DNA of 64,000 bases from Ilyomonas sp963790435 (GTDB lineage: Bacteria; Bacteroidota; Bacteroidia; Chitinophagales; Chitinophagaceae), in assembly GCA_963790435.1 (NCBI GenBank), contig CAWBOI010000001.1:434001-498000 (forward strand), in the 5' to 3' direction. The notes below the pieces were generated by a model. That model had not been told where the DNA came from and ran no database searches. It saw nothing but the letters and a program-made list of their open reading frames with translations. Positions 18,431 to 26,173 of the stretch are shown here, in pieces (positions within the stretch are counted from its first letter, which is position 1; the number at the start of each line of letters is the position of its first letter). The translations under genes and the position numbers were made by a program.

Positions 18431-18474
18431 AAACAAAAGCAGCCATAAATAAATTTTCATGGTTGCTTTTGTTT
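18431..18474. terminator. Bidirectional terminator between convergent genes
   Basis: Arm 18431-18444 (AAACAAAAGCAGCC) pairs with 18461-18474 (GGTTGCTTTTGTTT), with one G-U pair and a 16-base loop, and both strands end in T-rich runs. It separates the aldo/keto reductase (plus) from the OmpA-like gene (minus). The right arm runs into a copy of the dispersed motif, TTTGTTTTTGCACAAATTT at 18468-18486. Confidence 0.75.
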
Positions 18475-18491
18475 TTGCACAAATTTATATT

Positions 18492-19370
18492 CTATCCTTT
18501 TGCTCCGGTTGAATCCTTGCTGGGTCCTTTTTCTATCAAGTTCATAAACTGATCCAGCTTAGGCGTAATGATAATTTGTGTACGCCTGTTTTTAATTTTG
18601 CCCCCCTCAGTATCGTTGCTCGCAATTGGATTGTATTCCCCACGTCCGCCGGCGGTTAAACGCTTAGGATCAACACCAAAATTGTTTTGCAAAGCCTGTA
18701 CAACTGATGAAGCCCGCAATGCGCTTAAATCCCAGTTGTTGCGGATATTGGGTTTGCTAATGGGCACATTGTCGGTATTGCCTTCAATCAGCACTTCATA
18801 ATCTTTATAATCGGTAATAATTTTGGCAATTTTTGCCAGCGTTACTCCGGCTTGATCGGAGATATCATAGCTACCACTTTTATAAAGCATATTATCGGAA
18901 AGTGAGATGTACACTACGCCTTTCAGCACCTGAACGTCCACGTCTTTCATTTCACTTTGGCTTAATGAACGCGTAAGATTGTTGGTGAGAATCATGTTCA
19001 GCGAATCGCTTTTGTTTTTGGATGCTACCAATTGCTGAATATACTTGTTGGAAGAATTGATTTCATCAACTAATTTGGAAACATTCACATTTCCCTGGCT
19101 GGCAGAATTCAGGCTTTTTTCCAATGCCGATTGCAGCGAAGCATTGTGCTGACGTTCAGCCTGCAACTGGTCCTGCAGACCTGCAATTTTTACATTGGCA
19201 GCTTCTAAACTCGTTTGGCAATCATTGGTAGCTTTGGCAAGTGCAGAAGTTTTGCCTTGCAATGTGTTGTAATCGGATTGTAGTGAAGCAAATTTCTTAT
19301 TGCTTACACAGCTTACAGAAAATAAAATAAGGGATGCACCCATGAGCAAGCATCGGTTTCTTTTAATCAT
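18492..19370 (-). CDS. OmpA-family peptidoglycan-binding lipoprotein with coiled-coil stalk
   Basis: A 292-residue lipoprotein: signal MIKRNRCLLMGASLILFS with lipobox SVSC (Cys21). Residues about 28-130 form a coiled coil (LQSDYNTLQGKTSALAKA, LQDQLQAERQHNASLQSAL). The C-terminal OmpA/MotB domain (about 150-270) has EVLIEGNTDNVPISKP, NNWDLSALRASSVVQAL, RLTAGGRGEYNPIASNDTEG and the arginine motif KNRRTQIIITPKLDQ that binds diaminopimelate in peptidoglycan. It most likely tethers outer membrane to the cell wall. It is a single gene; the final QFMNLIEKG tail is common in Bacteroidota homologues. Confidence 0.93.
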   Translation of the reverse strand: MIKRNRCLLMGASLILFSVSCVSNKKFASLQSDYNTLQGKTSALAKATNDCQTSLEAANVKIAGLQDQLQAERQHNASLQSALEKSLNSASQGNVNVSKLVDEINSSNKYIQQLVASKNKSDSLNMILTNNLTRSLSQSEMKDVDVQVLKGVVYISLSDNMLYKSGSYDISDQAGVTLAKIAKIITDYKDYEVLIEGNTDNVPISKPNIRNNWDLSALRASSVVQALQNNFGVDPKRLTAGGRGEYNPIASNDTEGGKIKNRRTQIIITPKLDQFMNLIEKGPSKDSTGAKG

Positions 19371-19495
19371 ATCGTTTTGTTTTTATTGTAAAAAGCGAAC
19401 AATGATAAGCAAATTATGATTATGGTTGTGAGATGTAGATAATCTTACTGCAACGTTTATTTAATTTTGAGTATCATCAATGAAACAAAAATATT

Positions 19496-19827
19496 ATGAA
19501 ACAATATCTGGGTTTGAATTTTATAATTTTGATGATTCTCGTCGTGACCACTCTTTCTTGTACCAAAGGTGAACAATATATGAGCAATGGCGAAATTATT
19601 GGGCTATGATGCAAAGACGTGCGCTTGTTGCGGTGGTGCTGAAATTACAATTGATAATATTCAAAACCCAAATGGAATTAATACTTTCCTGATAGGTAAG
19701 ATAGCCTTCAAACTTTAGTATTAGTGACAATCCAAAATTTCCAATAGTGGTTAAACTTGACTATGAAATAGACACCGCACATTGCTTTGGCACTTATGTA
19801 AATATTACAAGAATTGCAAGGAGATAA
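19496..19827 (+). pseudogene. Frameshifted small lipoprotein gene
   Basis: An ATG at 19496 opens MKQYLGLNFIILMILVVTTL with lipobox LSC, then EQYMSNGEIIG, and stops at 19607. One base on, a second frame continues the same protein: YDAKTCACCGGAEITIDN then INTFLIGKIA, ending after 19700. A second shift near 19706 opens the third frame: SNFSISDNPKFPIVVKLDYE, HCFGTYVNITRIARR and a TAA at 19825. Joined, the three pieces give a plausible ~108-residue lipoprotein with a cysteine cluster (CACCGG). Both breaks move the frame by +1. It is therefore a decayed gene, or less likely two sequencing errors. Confidence 0.7.
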
Positions 19828-19838
19828 GATAATTACTT

Positions 19839-20873
19839 TCATCTCACCGCTTCAATAAAATTGCTTACAGTTTGCGCAAATAAATCCGGATCTCCATTCA
19901 TGGGTGTGTGACCGGAATGCGGCATCAATACCATTTGTTTGTTAGAAGAACCCAATTTATTGAGCGCATCATAACCAACACCCATTGGCACAGTAAAATC
20001 GTATTGCCCCCAAATGAGCAGGGAAGGAATGGTAATTCGATACAACTGAGCGGTGTAAGTAGCGGAAAGGAGCGATTGCAAAAAATCGCGTCCTGCTTCA
20101 GTATAGTAAAGTTTAAAAAGATTTGTACCTAAGCTGGCCGGCGATGACACTGAAAACAAATCTACCGCCGTAGTAGTGTGGTTAATAGCCACATAGCTTT
20201 CTGCATCGGAAGCATACTCATCGGTTTGCAAACCATTGGTAATGGAATTGCGTACCGGATGCTTTTTACAGTAATTCACTATCGTCTGCCATTGCGAAAC
20301 ATAATGACCTTTTGCAATTTCGGCATTTCCCGTATCAATCAGCATGTGACGTTCCAGTTTGTCGGCTTCAGGATAATCATGTGCGCCATCCACTTCAATC
20401 CAGCCTTTAACGTTTATTTGATTATTGTTTTGCACCAAATATCCGCAACCCAATAAACCACCAAAGCTGTGTCCCATCAGGAATATCTCCATGTCAGCTC
20501 CATATCGGTAATGAATCAATTCTACCAGTTTCTTCAAATCATCAATCATCTGAGCCAAATTCAGGTTTGCATAGTTACCATTGCCTGCAGCAGCACCTGC
20601 ATCGCGCTGATCCCAATAGGCAAACGAATAGTTCTTCCACAACTGATTTGTTTGAAAGCCCGTAAAGCGATACGAGCCATCGCCTGGCCCGCCATGTAAA
20701 AACAAAATCATCACATGCGAAGCGGTGTTTCCTTTCACCCATACCGGCATATCAGCACCGGCATTGCTTAACCAAAATACATCGTTTGCATCAGCACGCA
20801 ACTGCACAGTTTCTTTCTTACAACTTGTTGCAAAAAATGAAATGATAATGATAAAGAAGAAAAGACGTTTCAT
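19839..20873 (-). CDS. Alpha/beta-hydrolase lipoprotein (proline-iminopeptidase-like)
   Basis: A 344-residue lipoprotein with signal MKRLFFFIIIISFFATSC (lipobox Cys18). The oxyanion motif ILFLHGGPGDGSYRF (about 56-70), YWDQRDAGAAAG, the nucleophile elbow FLMGHSFGG (Ser near 137), the acid in LLIWGQYDFTVP and the late His in MPHSGHTPM give a complete catalytic triad. HGGPG plus WDQRxxG is the pattern of the prolyl aminopeptidase/lactonase group. The mature enzyme would be periplasmic or membrane-bound. Its start overlaps the stop of the next upstream gene by four bases (ATGA), so the two are translationally coupled. Confidence 0.88.
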   Translation of the reverse strand: MKRLFFFIIIISFFATSCKKETVQLRADANDVFWLSNAGADMPVWVKGNTASHVMILFLHGGPGDGSYRFTGFQTNQLWKNYSFAYWDQRDAGAAAGNGNYANLNLAQMIDDLKKLVELIHYRYGADMEIFLMGHSFGGLLGCGYLVQNNNQINVKGWIEVDGAHDYPEADKLERHMLIDTGNAEIAKGHYVSQWQTIVNYCKKHPVRNSITNGLQTDEYASDAESYVAINHTTTAVDLFSVSSPASLGTNLFKLYYTEAGRDFLQSLLSATYTAQLYRITIPSLLIWGQYDFTVPMGVGYDALNKLGSSNKQMVLMPHSGHTPMNGDPDLFAQTVSNFIEAVR

Positions 20874-21532
20874 GATTGATGACCTCGTTTGATTTCTTTC
20901 TGATGAACCGTTATATTGAATGAAGGGAAATGATATTGCAGCGAAACTTGCAGGGAAAGATGCGGCAAAACAAAACTATTGTAAGGATATTGCACCCAAA
21001 GCGATGGCTGCACCGAAATAGCAAATGGTTTCCCTTTTGCACTTCTTTCAAAGTCTTCACCAAAAACGGTTGTAAAGCCAGTTGTTGCATACCATCTTCC
21101 AAAACGCGGCAATGTGTGCACTACGCCGGTTTCACTTACCGAGTAAACAGTGCCATCATAAAAGGTTCGCAATGCGCCAACTGTTACTTTCCATTCAAAG
21201 AAATAAGGCTTTGTTTTATGATACCGAAAGCCAACGGATTGCTCTGCAAACAAACCCGTATTGTTGAACGCATATCTGTAAAAGCCAATTTCTGAGGAAG
21301 TAACGGCTTCTCTCCACTTTTGTTTTTGCCGCTTTTTTTTGTTGATGAGAATGTGGCGGCTATTCAACGGAAGCTCAATGCCAGCAACAGCTCCAAAGCT
21401 TTGCGGAAAATCGTAAAATGGAGAAACGGAAGTGAAGATGGGCATTGATAGAAGATGAGAACTGTCCTGCGCCGCAAGACGAGATACACAAATACACAAG
21501 CCGATAATGAAAAGAGTTACTCGCCGGTAAGC
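20870..21532 (-). CDS. Secreted/outer-membrane hypothetical protein coupled to the hydrolase
   Basis: A 220-residue protein starting MAYRRVTLFIIGLCICVSRL with a signal peptide cleaved near LAAQ. The ATG at 21532 is chosen over the longer frame (to 21595) because it places the signal at the N-terminus. The mature part alternates aromatic and polar residues (FYRYAFNNTGLFAEQSVGFR, FFEWKVTVGALRTFYDGT, PHLSLQVSLQYHF), suggesting beta-barrel strands. I recognise no family. It overlaps the alpha/beta hydrolase start by four bases. A copy of the dispersed motif lies in the KRQKQKWRE region (21319-21330). Confidence 0.7.
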   Translation of the reverse strand, partial: AYRRVTLFIIGLCICVSRLAAQDSSHLLSMPIFTSVSPFYDFPQSFGAVAGIELPLNSRHILINKKKRQKQKWREAVTSSEIGFYRYAFNNTGLFAEQSVGFRYHKTKPYFFEWKVTVGALRTFYDGTVYSVSETGVVHTLPRFGRWYATTGFTTVFGEDFERSAKGKPFAISVQPSLWVQYPYNSFVLPHLSLQVSLQYHFPSFNITVHQKEIKRGHQS

Positions 21533-21703
21533 CATTTGTTGTAAAAAACCAAATGTAAGGCTGCGATGTGAGAATAAAAAGAAGCTATCTTTCACCGCGG
21601 AGATTTAAAGAAAAATGAGTTTGCGCAAAGTGTACTTCCCTTTAAAAATTTTACCGCAGAAAGTGTAAGGAAAATAAAACAGAAATTTGTGCAAAAACAA
21701 ATC

Positions 21704-22147
21704 ATGACAAAAGCAATGATACCATGCTGTTTTATTCTCTCCTTTGTGTTTTTGTTATCCTTTACAACTGAGGCTCAAAAGCCCGAAAACTGGACGCACG
21801 ATCAACTCATAGAACCTGCAACACTGGCAAAAGAAATTGAGGCAAACACAAATGTTCCGATTATCATCAGTGTAGGTCCTGGCGCAACCATACCGAATTC
21901 TATTCACACCGGAATGGCAAGCACAGCAGAAGGTATAGAAGTTTTGAAACAGCAACTGCAAAATTTGCCCAAAAACAAACTTGTTGTTATTTATTGCGGC
22001 TGTTGTCCGTTTGAACATTGCCCCAACGTTCGCCCAGCAATAGATGTTTTAAAAGATCTGAAATTTACAGATTACCATCTTCTCAACTTACCTAATAACA
22101 TAAAAGCCGACTGGATTGACAAAGGCTATCCGGTAGCAAAGCAGTAA
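21704..22147 (+). CDS. Exported rhodanese-like domain protein
   Basis: A 147-residue protein with signal peptide MTKAMIPCCFILSFVFLLSF, cleaved near TEAQ. The ATG at 21704 is preferred over the in-frame GTG at 21689. The rhodanese fold is suggested by LAKEIEANTNVPIIISVGPG at the start of the domain and KLVVIYCGCCPFEHCPNVRPA (about 95-115), where the active-site loop normally holds one cysteine; here it reads CGCCPFEHC with four cysteines. Exported proteins with this Cys-rich loop occur in many Bacteroidota; sulfur transfer or metal binding is possible. The GTG and ATG flank a perfect copy of the dispersed motif (21683-21701). Confidence 0.8.
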   Translation: MTKAMIPCCFILSFVFLLSFTTEAQKPENWTHDQLIEPATLAKEIEANTNVPIIISVGPGATIPNSIHTGMASTAEGIEVLKQQLQNLPKNKLVVIYCGCCPFEHCPNVRPAIDVLKDLKFTDYHLLNLPNNIKADWIDKGYPVAKQ

Positions 22148-22408
22148 TTTTGTTTTGTTATGAATGAAGATAAATAAACTTCAACCATAAAAACTGAAAG
22201 GCTTTTGAGGTTGCTTCTTTACATCATTTTTATTTTAGGTATGCTTTTTTCCTTTGATAAAAGTTGATCTTCTGCTTTTGCAGAACAAAATGTATAAGTT
22301 GATGCCCAATTTGCTTTTGTTGCATGAAATATTTTTGAGGCTTTCTTTGAAAAGCAGATGCGCAGAGCCATTTGGTTTTACTTCTTTTTTATAAAAATAA
22401 ATTGACTG

Positions 22409-23707
22409 ATGAAAACAAAACACGTTGTAATTGTTGGAGGTGGCTTTGCCGGTGTCAACCTTTTTAAACGTTTATCGAAAGACGAGCGTTTTATGATTAC
22501 GCTCGTTGATAAAAACAATTATCATTTTTTTCCGCCGCTGCTCTATCAGGTTTCTACTGCGTTTATCGAACCATCCAATATCAGTTATCCGTTCAGACGA
22601 ATGTTTCAAAGCAAAAAAAATCTGCGTTTTTTTATGGGTAGTCTGGAAAAAGTGCATCCTGATCAAAACATGATAGAAACCGACAACGGCACACTTACCT
22701 ACGATTATTTAGTGCTGGCGTTGGGCACCGAAACCAATTTTTTTGGTATGGATGAAGTAAAGCAAAATGCTTTGCCCATGAAAACAATTGATGAAGCGTT
22801 GAAACTTCGCAATCATTTATTGCTGAGCATGGAAAAAGCTACAAAAGCAGAAACGGAAGAAGAGCGCAACAAATATCTCAACATTGTAATTGCAGGCGGC
22901 GGGCCTACTGGTGTGGAATTGGCGGGGATGTTGGCTGAACTTGGGAAAAATATTGCCTCCAAAGAATATCCTGAAATCAAAAATTTTAGTCAGCATTTGT
23001 ATTTGGTAGATGCAGGTACAACCTTACTGGCACCGATGAGTAAAAAAGCGCAGGAAGCAGCGACTAAAAAGCTTACCGACCTTGGAGTAAAGCTCAATTT
23101 TAAAGTTGCCGTAAAAGGATATGATGGCGAAAAAGTAATGCTGGCGGATGGCAGAACGATAGAAACCAGTTCATTAATTTGGGCATCGGGCGTAATTGCA
23201 CGCGAAGTGCCCGGCTTACCTGCCGAAGTAATTTTTGCAAAAGGTCGTCGTATTATGGTGAACGAATACAACCAGGTGCAGGGCTTCGACAATATTTTTG
23301 CCATTGGTGATATTTGTATGCAGCTTACCGATAGCAAGTATCCGAAAGGGCATCCGCAACTGGCACAGGTAGCTATTCAGCAGGGACATTTGTTGGCTGA
23401 AAATGTAAAAGCGAAAGAAAGCGGAGGAGCCATGAAACCGTTTGCTTATCACGATAAAGGCAGCATGGCAATCATCTCTAAATACGAAGCAGCAGCCGAT
23501 TTACCAAAGTTTTCTTTTACCGGATTTTTTGCCTGGTTAATCTGGCTGTTCATTCACATCATTCCATTGGTTGGCTTCCGAAATAAAGTAAGCTTAGCTT
23601 TCAATTGGCTCTGGAGTTTTCTATCGAACGACCCAACGTTGCGGTTGGTGATCCGCCCTGAAAAAGATGAGGAAATGAAGAGTATGGTGGCTGAAGAACT
23701 GCACTGA
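22409..23707 (+). CDS. ndh: Type II NADH:quinone oxidoreductase (NDH-2)
   Basis: A 432-residue flavoprotein. The FAD-binding motif VVIVGGGFAGVNLFKRL is at 7-23, LVDKNNYHFFPPLLYQVST (about 33-51) is characteristic of NDH-2, and the NADH-binding fold IVIAGGGPTGVELAGMLAEL is at about 159-178. FAIGD (about 297) marks the second FAD contact. AQVAIQQG (about 319) is the quinone-site AQxAxQ motif. The C-terminal amphipathic and hydrophobic part (FTGFFAWLIWLFIHIIPLVG) anchors it to the membrane. It oxidises NADH and reduces menaquinone without pumping protons. Single gene, with a terminator hairpin 25 bases after the stop. Confidence 0.95.
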   Translation: MKTKHVVIVGGGFAGVNLFKRLSKDERFMITLVDKNNYHFFPPLLYQVSTAFIEPSNISYPFRRMFQSKKNLRFFMGSLEKVHPDQNMIETDNGTLTYDYLVLALGTETNFFGMDEVKQNALPMKTIDEALKLRNHLLLSMEKATKAETEEERNKYLNIVIAGGGPTGVELAGMLAELGKNIASKEYPEIKNFSQHLYLVDAGTTLLAPMSKKAQEAATKKLTDLGVKLNFKVAVKGYDGEKVMLADGRTIETSSLIWASGVIAREVPGLPAEVIFAKGRRIMVNEYNQVQGFDNIFAIGDICMQLTDSKYPKGHPQLAQVAIQQGHLLAENVKAKESGGAMKPFAYHDKGSMAIISKYEAAADLPKFSFTGFFAWLIWLFIHIIPLVGFRNKVSLAFNWLWSFLSNDPTLRLVIRPEKDEEMKSMVAEELH

Positions 23708-23731
23708 TGTTATTGAAATAAAAGTTTTAGG

Positions 23732-23769
23732 AAAGAGAGAACTGCACCGTAAAGCATCTTCTCTCTTTT
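23732..23769 (+). terminator. Rho-independent terminator after ndh
   Basis: Arms AAAGAGAGAA (23732-23741) and TTCTCTCTTT (23759-23768) are exact reverse complements around a 17-base loop and are followed by T-rich sequence. Confidence 0.65.
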
Positions 23770-23900
23770 CGTTTTTATTGTATTCATTTGTTTTTTTTGC
23801 AAAAAATTGAATGATCATTTTATTGCAATTTTGTAATCTACTTATATCCACTTGCGAGTAATGCAAATGAAAGCCACCTTACCAATTGATAACAGAAGAA

Positions 23901-24662
23901 ATGGAAGTACATCATCCGCATCATGTAACTCATAAAAAGAAATGGAGCGAATACCTGCTTGAATTTTTCATGCTATTTTTAGCTGTGTTTTTGGGCTTTT
24001 TAGCTGAAAATTTTCGGGAGCATCACGATGAAAAAGAAAGAGCCCAGCAATACATTGAATCGTTTTACGACGATTTGAAAATAGACACTTCGCGGCTCAC
24101 TTTCTATCTTCATTATGAAGATGCAAAACTTGCAACATTCGCCAATTTTTCCACTTGTTACAATATTATTTTACACAAAGGCAATGCACAAACCTGTTTG
24201 CTCAATTTGATTAAAAATACTTCTATCAACAAACCTTTCAAATCAACCGAACGCACACTCAACCAGCTTTTCACCGCCGGCGGCTTTCGGCTCTTATCAA
24301 AAGAAGATGCCGATAGTATTTTAGCGTACCAGGGAGAGTATGAAGATTTTTTAGATTTTCAAAGTACACTTTATCAGGAAGCGCAGGATAATGTAAGAGC
24401 TACTTTTAACAAGCTCATCAACTTCAACGCGCATCAACAGATGTTTAAGCCCGAAAAAAGCCAGGTGGTAAGCGCATTGCAGGATTCGGACGTTACAGCC
24501 CAAGTTTTATTTTCAAACGATAAAGCATTACTCAATCAATACTTTAACGAGTTGGAGTTGTACTACCGTGCCACTTTCAATCATAAAATGCGCCTTCATC
24601 ATTTAAAAGAAATTCAAACAAGATTAATAATTTATTTGAAAAACAAATACAGATTAGACTAA
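23901..24662 (+). CDS. Single-pass membrane protein, DUF6090-like, function unknown
   Basis: A 253-residue protein from the ATG at 23901; the longer frame starts with a TTG at 23886. The N-terminus MEVHHPHHVTHKKKWSEYLL is followed by one membrane helix FFMLFLAVFLGFLAENFREH (about 25-44) and a helical soluble domain (EKERAQQYIESFYDDLKID). The arrangement KKW-x-EY-FMLFLAVFLGFLAEN is a pattern common in uncharacterised Bacteroidota proteins. No catalytic motif is visible. It is monocistronic, and a palindromic copy of the dispersed motif follows the stop by 12 bases. Confidence 0.75.
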   Translation: MEVHHPHHVTHKKKWSEYLLEFFMLFLAVFLGFLAENFREHHDEKERAQQYIESFYDDLKIDTSRLTFYLHYEDAKLATFANFSTCYNIILHKGNAQTCLLNLIKNTSINKPFKSTERTLNQLFTAGGFRLLSKEDADSILAYQGEYEDFLDFQSTLYQEAQDNVRATFNKLINFNAHQQMFKPEKSQVVSALQDSDVTAQVLFSNDKALLNQYFNELELYYRATFNHKMRLHHLKEIQTRLIIYLKNKYRLD

Positions 24663-24674
24663 ATAAACAGCAGG

Positions 24675-24696
24675 TTTGTTTTTGCACAAAAACAAA
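24675..24696. terminator. Palindromic double copy of the dispersed motif between convergent genes
   Basis: TTTGTTTTTG (24675-24684) and CAAAAACAAA (24687-24696) are exact reverse complements around a central CA. It sits 12 bases after the stop of the plus-strand gene and about 80 bases after the stop of the minus-strand antiporter. The hairpin is A/T-rich and thus weak in RNA, so termination is plausible but not certain. Confidence 0.45.
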
Positions 24697-24777
24697 GGCT
24701 TACAAACTTTCTATTACCAACAATGGCTCATTTGTTTTTACTTAGAAATGAGATCTGATTCGTTTTTCAAAACAGCA

Positions 24778-26010
24778 TTAGCCTTGTTGCGAAGCTAGTT
24801 TGTTCACAACTTTATTCAGTGTAAGTCCTTGCACGATGATGGAAAATATCACAATGAAATAGCAACATGCCAAAACAATTTCGCGGTAAGGTGATTGGGG
24901 AAGAGACAAAGCCATTGCCACCGAAATGCCGCCACGCAAGCCAGCCCAGGTAAGGATCGCCAAATTGCTGAAATTTATTTTTCGCACCAAAAAAATAACA
25001 GGCAACGAAATGCTAATCAATCGCGCTACCAGAATACAAACAATGGAAAGTGCACCTGCCAGCCAGTAATTGTTTACAAAAGGCATGGCTACCAGTTGCA
25101 GCCCAATCATTACAAACAAAATGGTGTTTAATACTTCATCCAGCAATTTCCATATCCGGTTCAGAAAACGGTCGGCGGCTCCTCTTTTGTCTAACTTTTT
25201 ATTTCCGATAATCAGTCCCGCACTTACAGCAGCCAATGGAATAGAAGCGTGCAAATCATGAGCGATGACAGAAATACCAAATACCACGGCGATGGAGATT
25301 AAGAAAATAGTTTGAAAATCCTTTACCGACCGCATCAGCCAATACCCTATATATCCTGCCAGTAAGCCAATGCCGATACCTCCTAATACTTCATGAGCAA
25401 ACAGTTGCACAATTTGAGTAGCGGATAAGTTTTTAGTAAAAGGATTAGCAATGTCCGATAGAATAACAAACAACAGCAGCCCGATGCCATCATTAAAAAG
25501 CGATTCGCCGGAAATGATCGTTTGTAACCGCGGTGGAACTTTAGATTTGCCCAAAATTGAAGCCACAGCAATCGGATCGGTTGGCGAAATTAACGAGCCG
25601 AACAAAAAGCAATAAATGAGAGGCACCTGAATGCCAAACAGCAACAATACGCCGTATAACAATGCTCCAAATGCGCCTGCCGAAATGAACACACCAATTG
25701 TGCTTAATACAAGCACAGGCAAACGTTGTTCCTTTAGCTTTTGCGCATCAAAATGAATTGCACTGGCAAACAGCAATAAACCCAGCAATACATCCAGCAA
25801 CACTTTTGAAAAATCAACGCTGTTGGTGAACGTGAGTAAAGCTTTCGTTATGCCGGTATTTGTTTTTGCAGCAATTAATATTAAGATGGATACTACTATC
25901 GAAATTACCATTACGCCAATGGTTCCGGGCAGTTTGATAAATCGTTCATTCACGTAAGAAAATGTGGCACTGATAATGGTTAACAGCGCAATAACAGTTA
26001 ATACATCCAT
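24778..26010 (-). CDS. Na+(or K+)/H+ antiporter, CPA1 (NhaP-type) family
   Basis: A 410-residue inner membrane protein with about 12 hydrophobic helices from the first residues (VIALLTIISATFSYVNERF). The family landmarks are visible: LLGLLLFASAIHFD (about 75-89), LISPTDPIAVASIL (about 142-155) with the conserved Asp, ISGESLFNDGIGLLLF (about 166-181) with the ND pair of the ion site, and WAGLRGGISVAMALSLP near 357. It exchanges sodium or potassium for protons to control pH and salt. There is no long cytoplasmic tail. It is a single gene. Confidence 0.93.
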   Translation of the reverse strand: MDVLTVIALLTIISATFSYVNERFIKLPGTIGVMVISIVVSILILIAAKTNTGITKALLTFTNSVDFSKVLLDVLLGLLLFASAIHFDAQKLKEQRLPVLVLSTIGVFISAGAFGALLYGVLLLFGIQVPLIYCFLFGSLISPTDPIAVASILGKSKVPPRLQTIISGESLFNDGIGLLLFVILSDIANPFTKNLSATQIVQLFAHEVLGGIGIGLLAGYIGYWLMRSVKDFQTIFLISIAVVFGISVIAHDLHASIPLAAVSAGLIIGNKKLDKRGAADRFLNRIWKLLDEVLNTILFVMIGLQLVAMPFVNNYWLAGALSIVCILVARLISISLPVIFLVRKINFSNLAILTWAGLRGGISVAMALSLPQSPYREIVLACCYFIVIFSIIVQGLTLNKVVNKLASQQG

Positions 26011-26063
26011 TGAACAAACTTACACATACAAACTGGCGTGATAATAAACCATGAAACGCTCCA

Positions 26064-26113
26064 TTTGTTTTTACCCGAAAAACAAAGCGGCTGAATGAAT
26101 GTTCAACCGCTTT
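26064..26113 (-). terminator. Terminator hairpin after the fucosidase gene
   Basis: On the minus strand the stem is formed by AAAGCGGTTGAA (from 26113 down) and TTCAGCCGCTTT (ending at 26084), with a short loop and one mismatch, followed directly by TTTGTTTTTCGGG and then the motif-like GGTAAAAACAAATGG. The T-rich tail is itself a degenerate inverted copy of the dispersed motif (TTTGTTTTT 26064-26072, AAAAACAAA 26078-26086). Confidence 0.65.
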
Positions 26114-26173
26114 GCACAAAAACTTTTTCGGATGGGATTATAAATCTAAACTTTTAAATGAATAATAAGAACC

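Noticed and set aside
22235..22423. 62-codon minus-strand frame before ndh
   Set aside because: Composition is not protein-like and it overlaps the ndh start and its likely promoter region.
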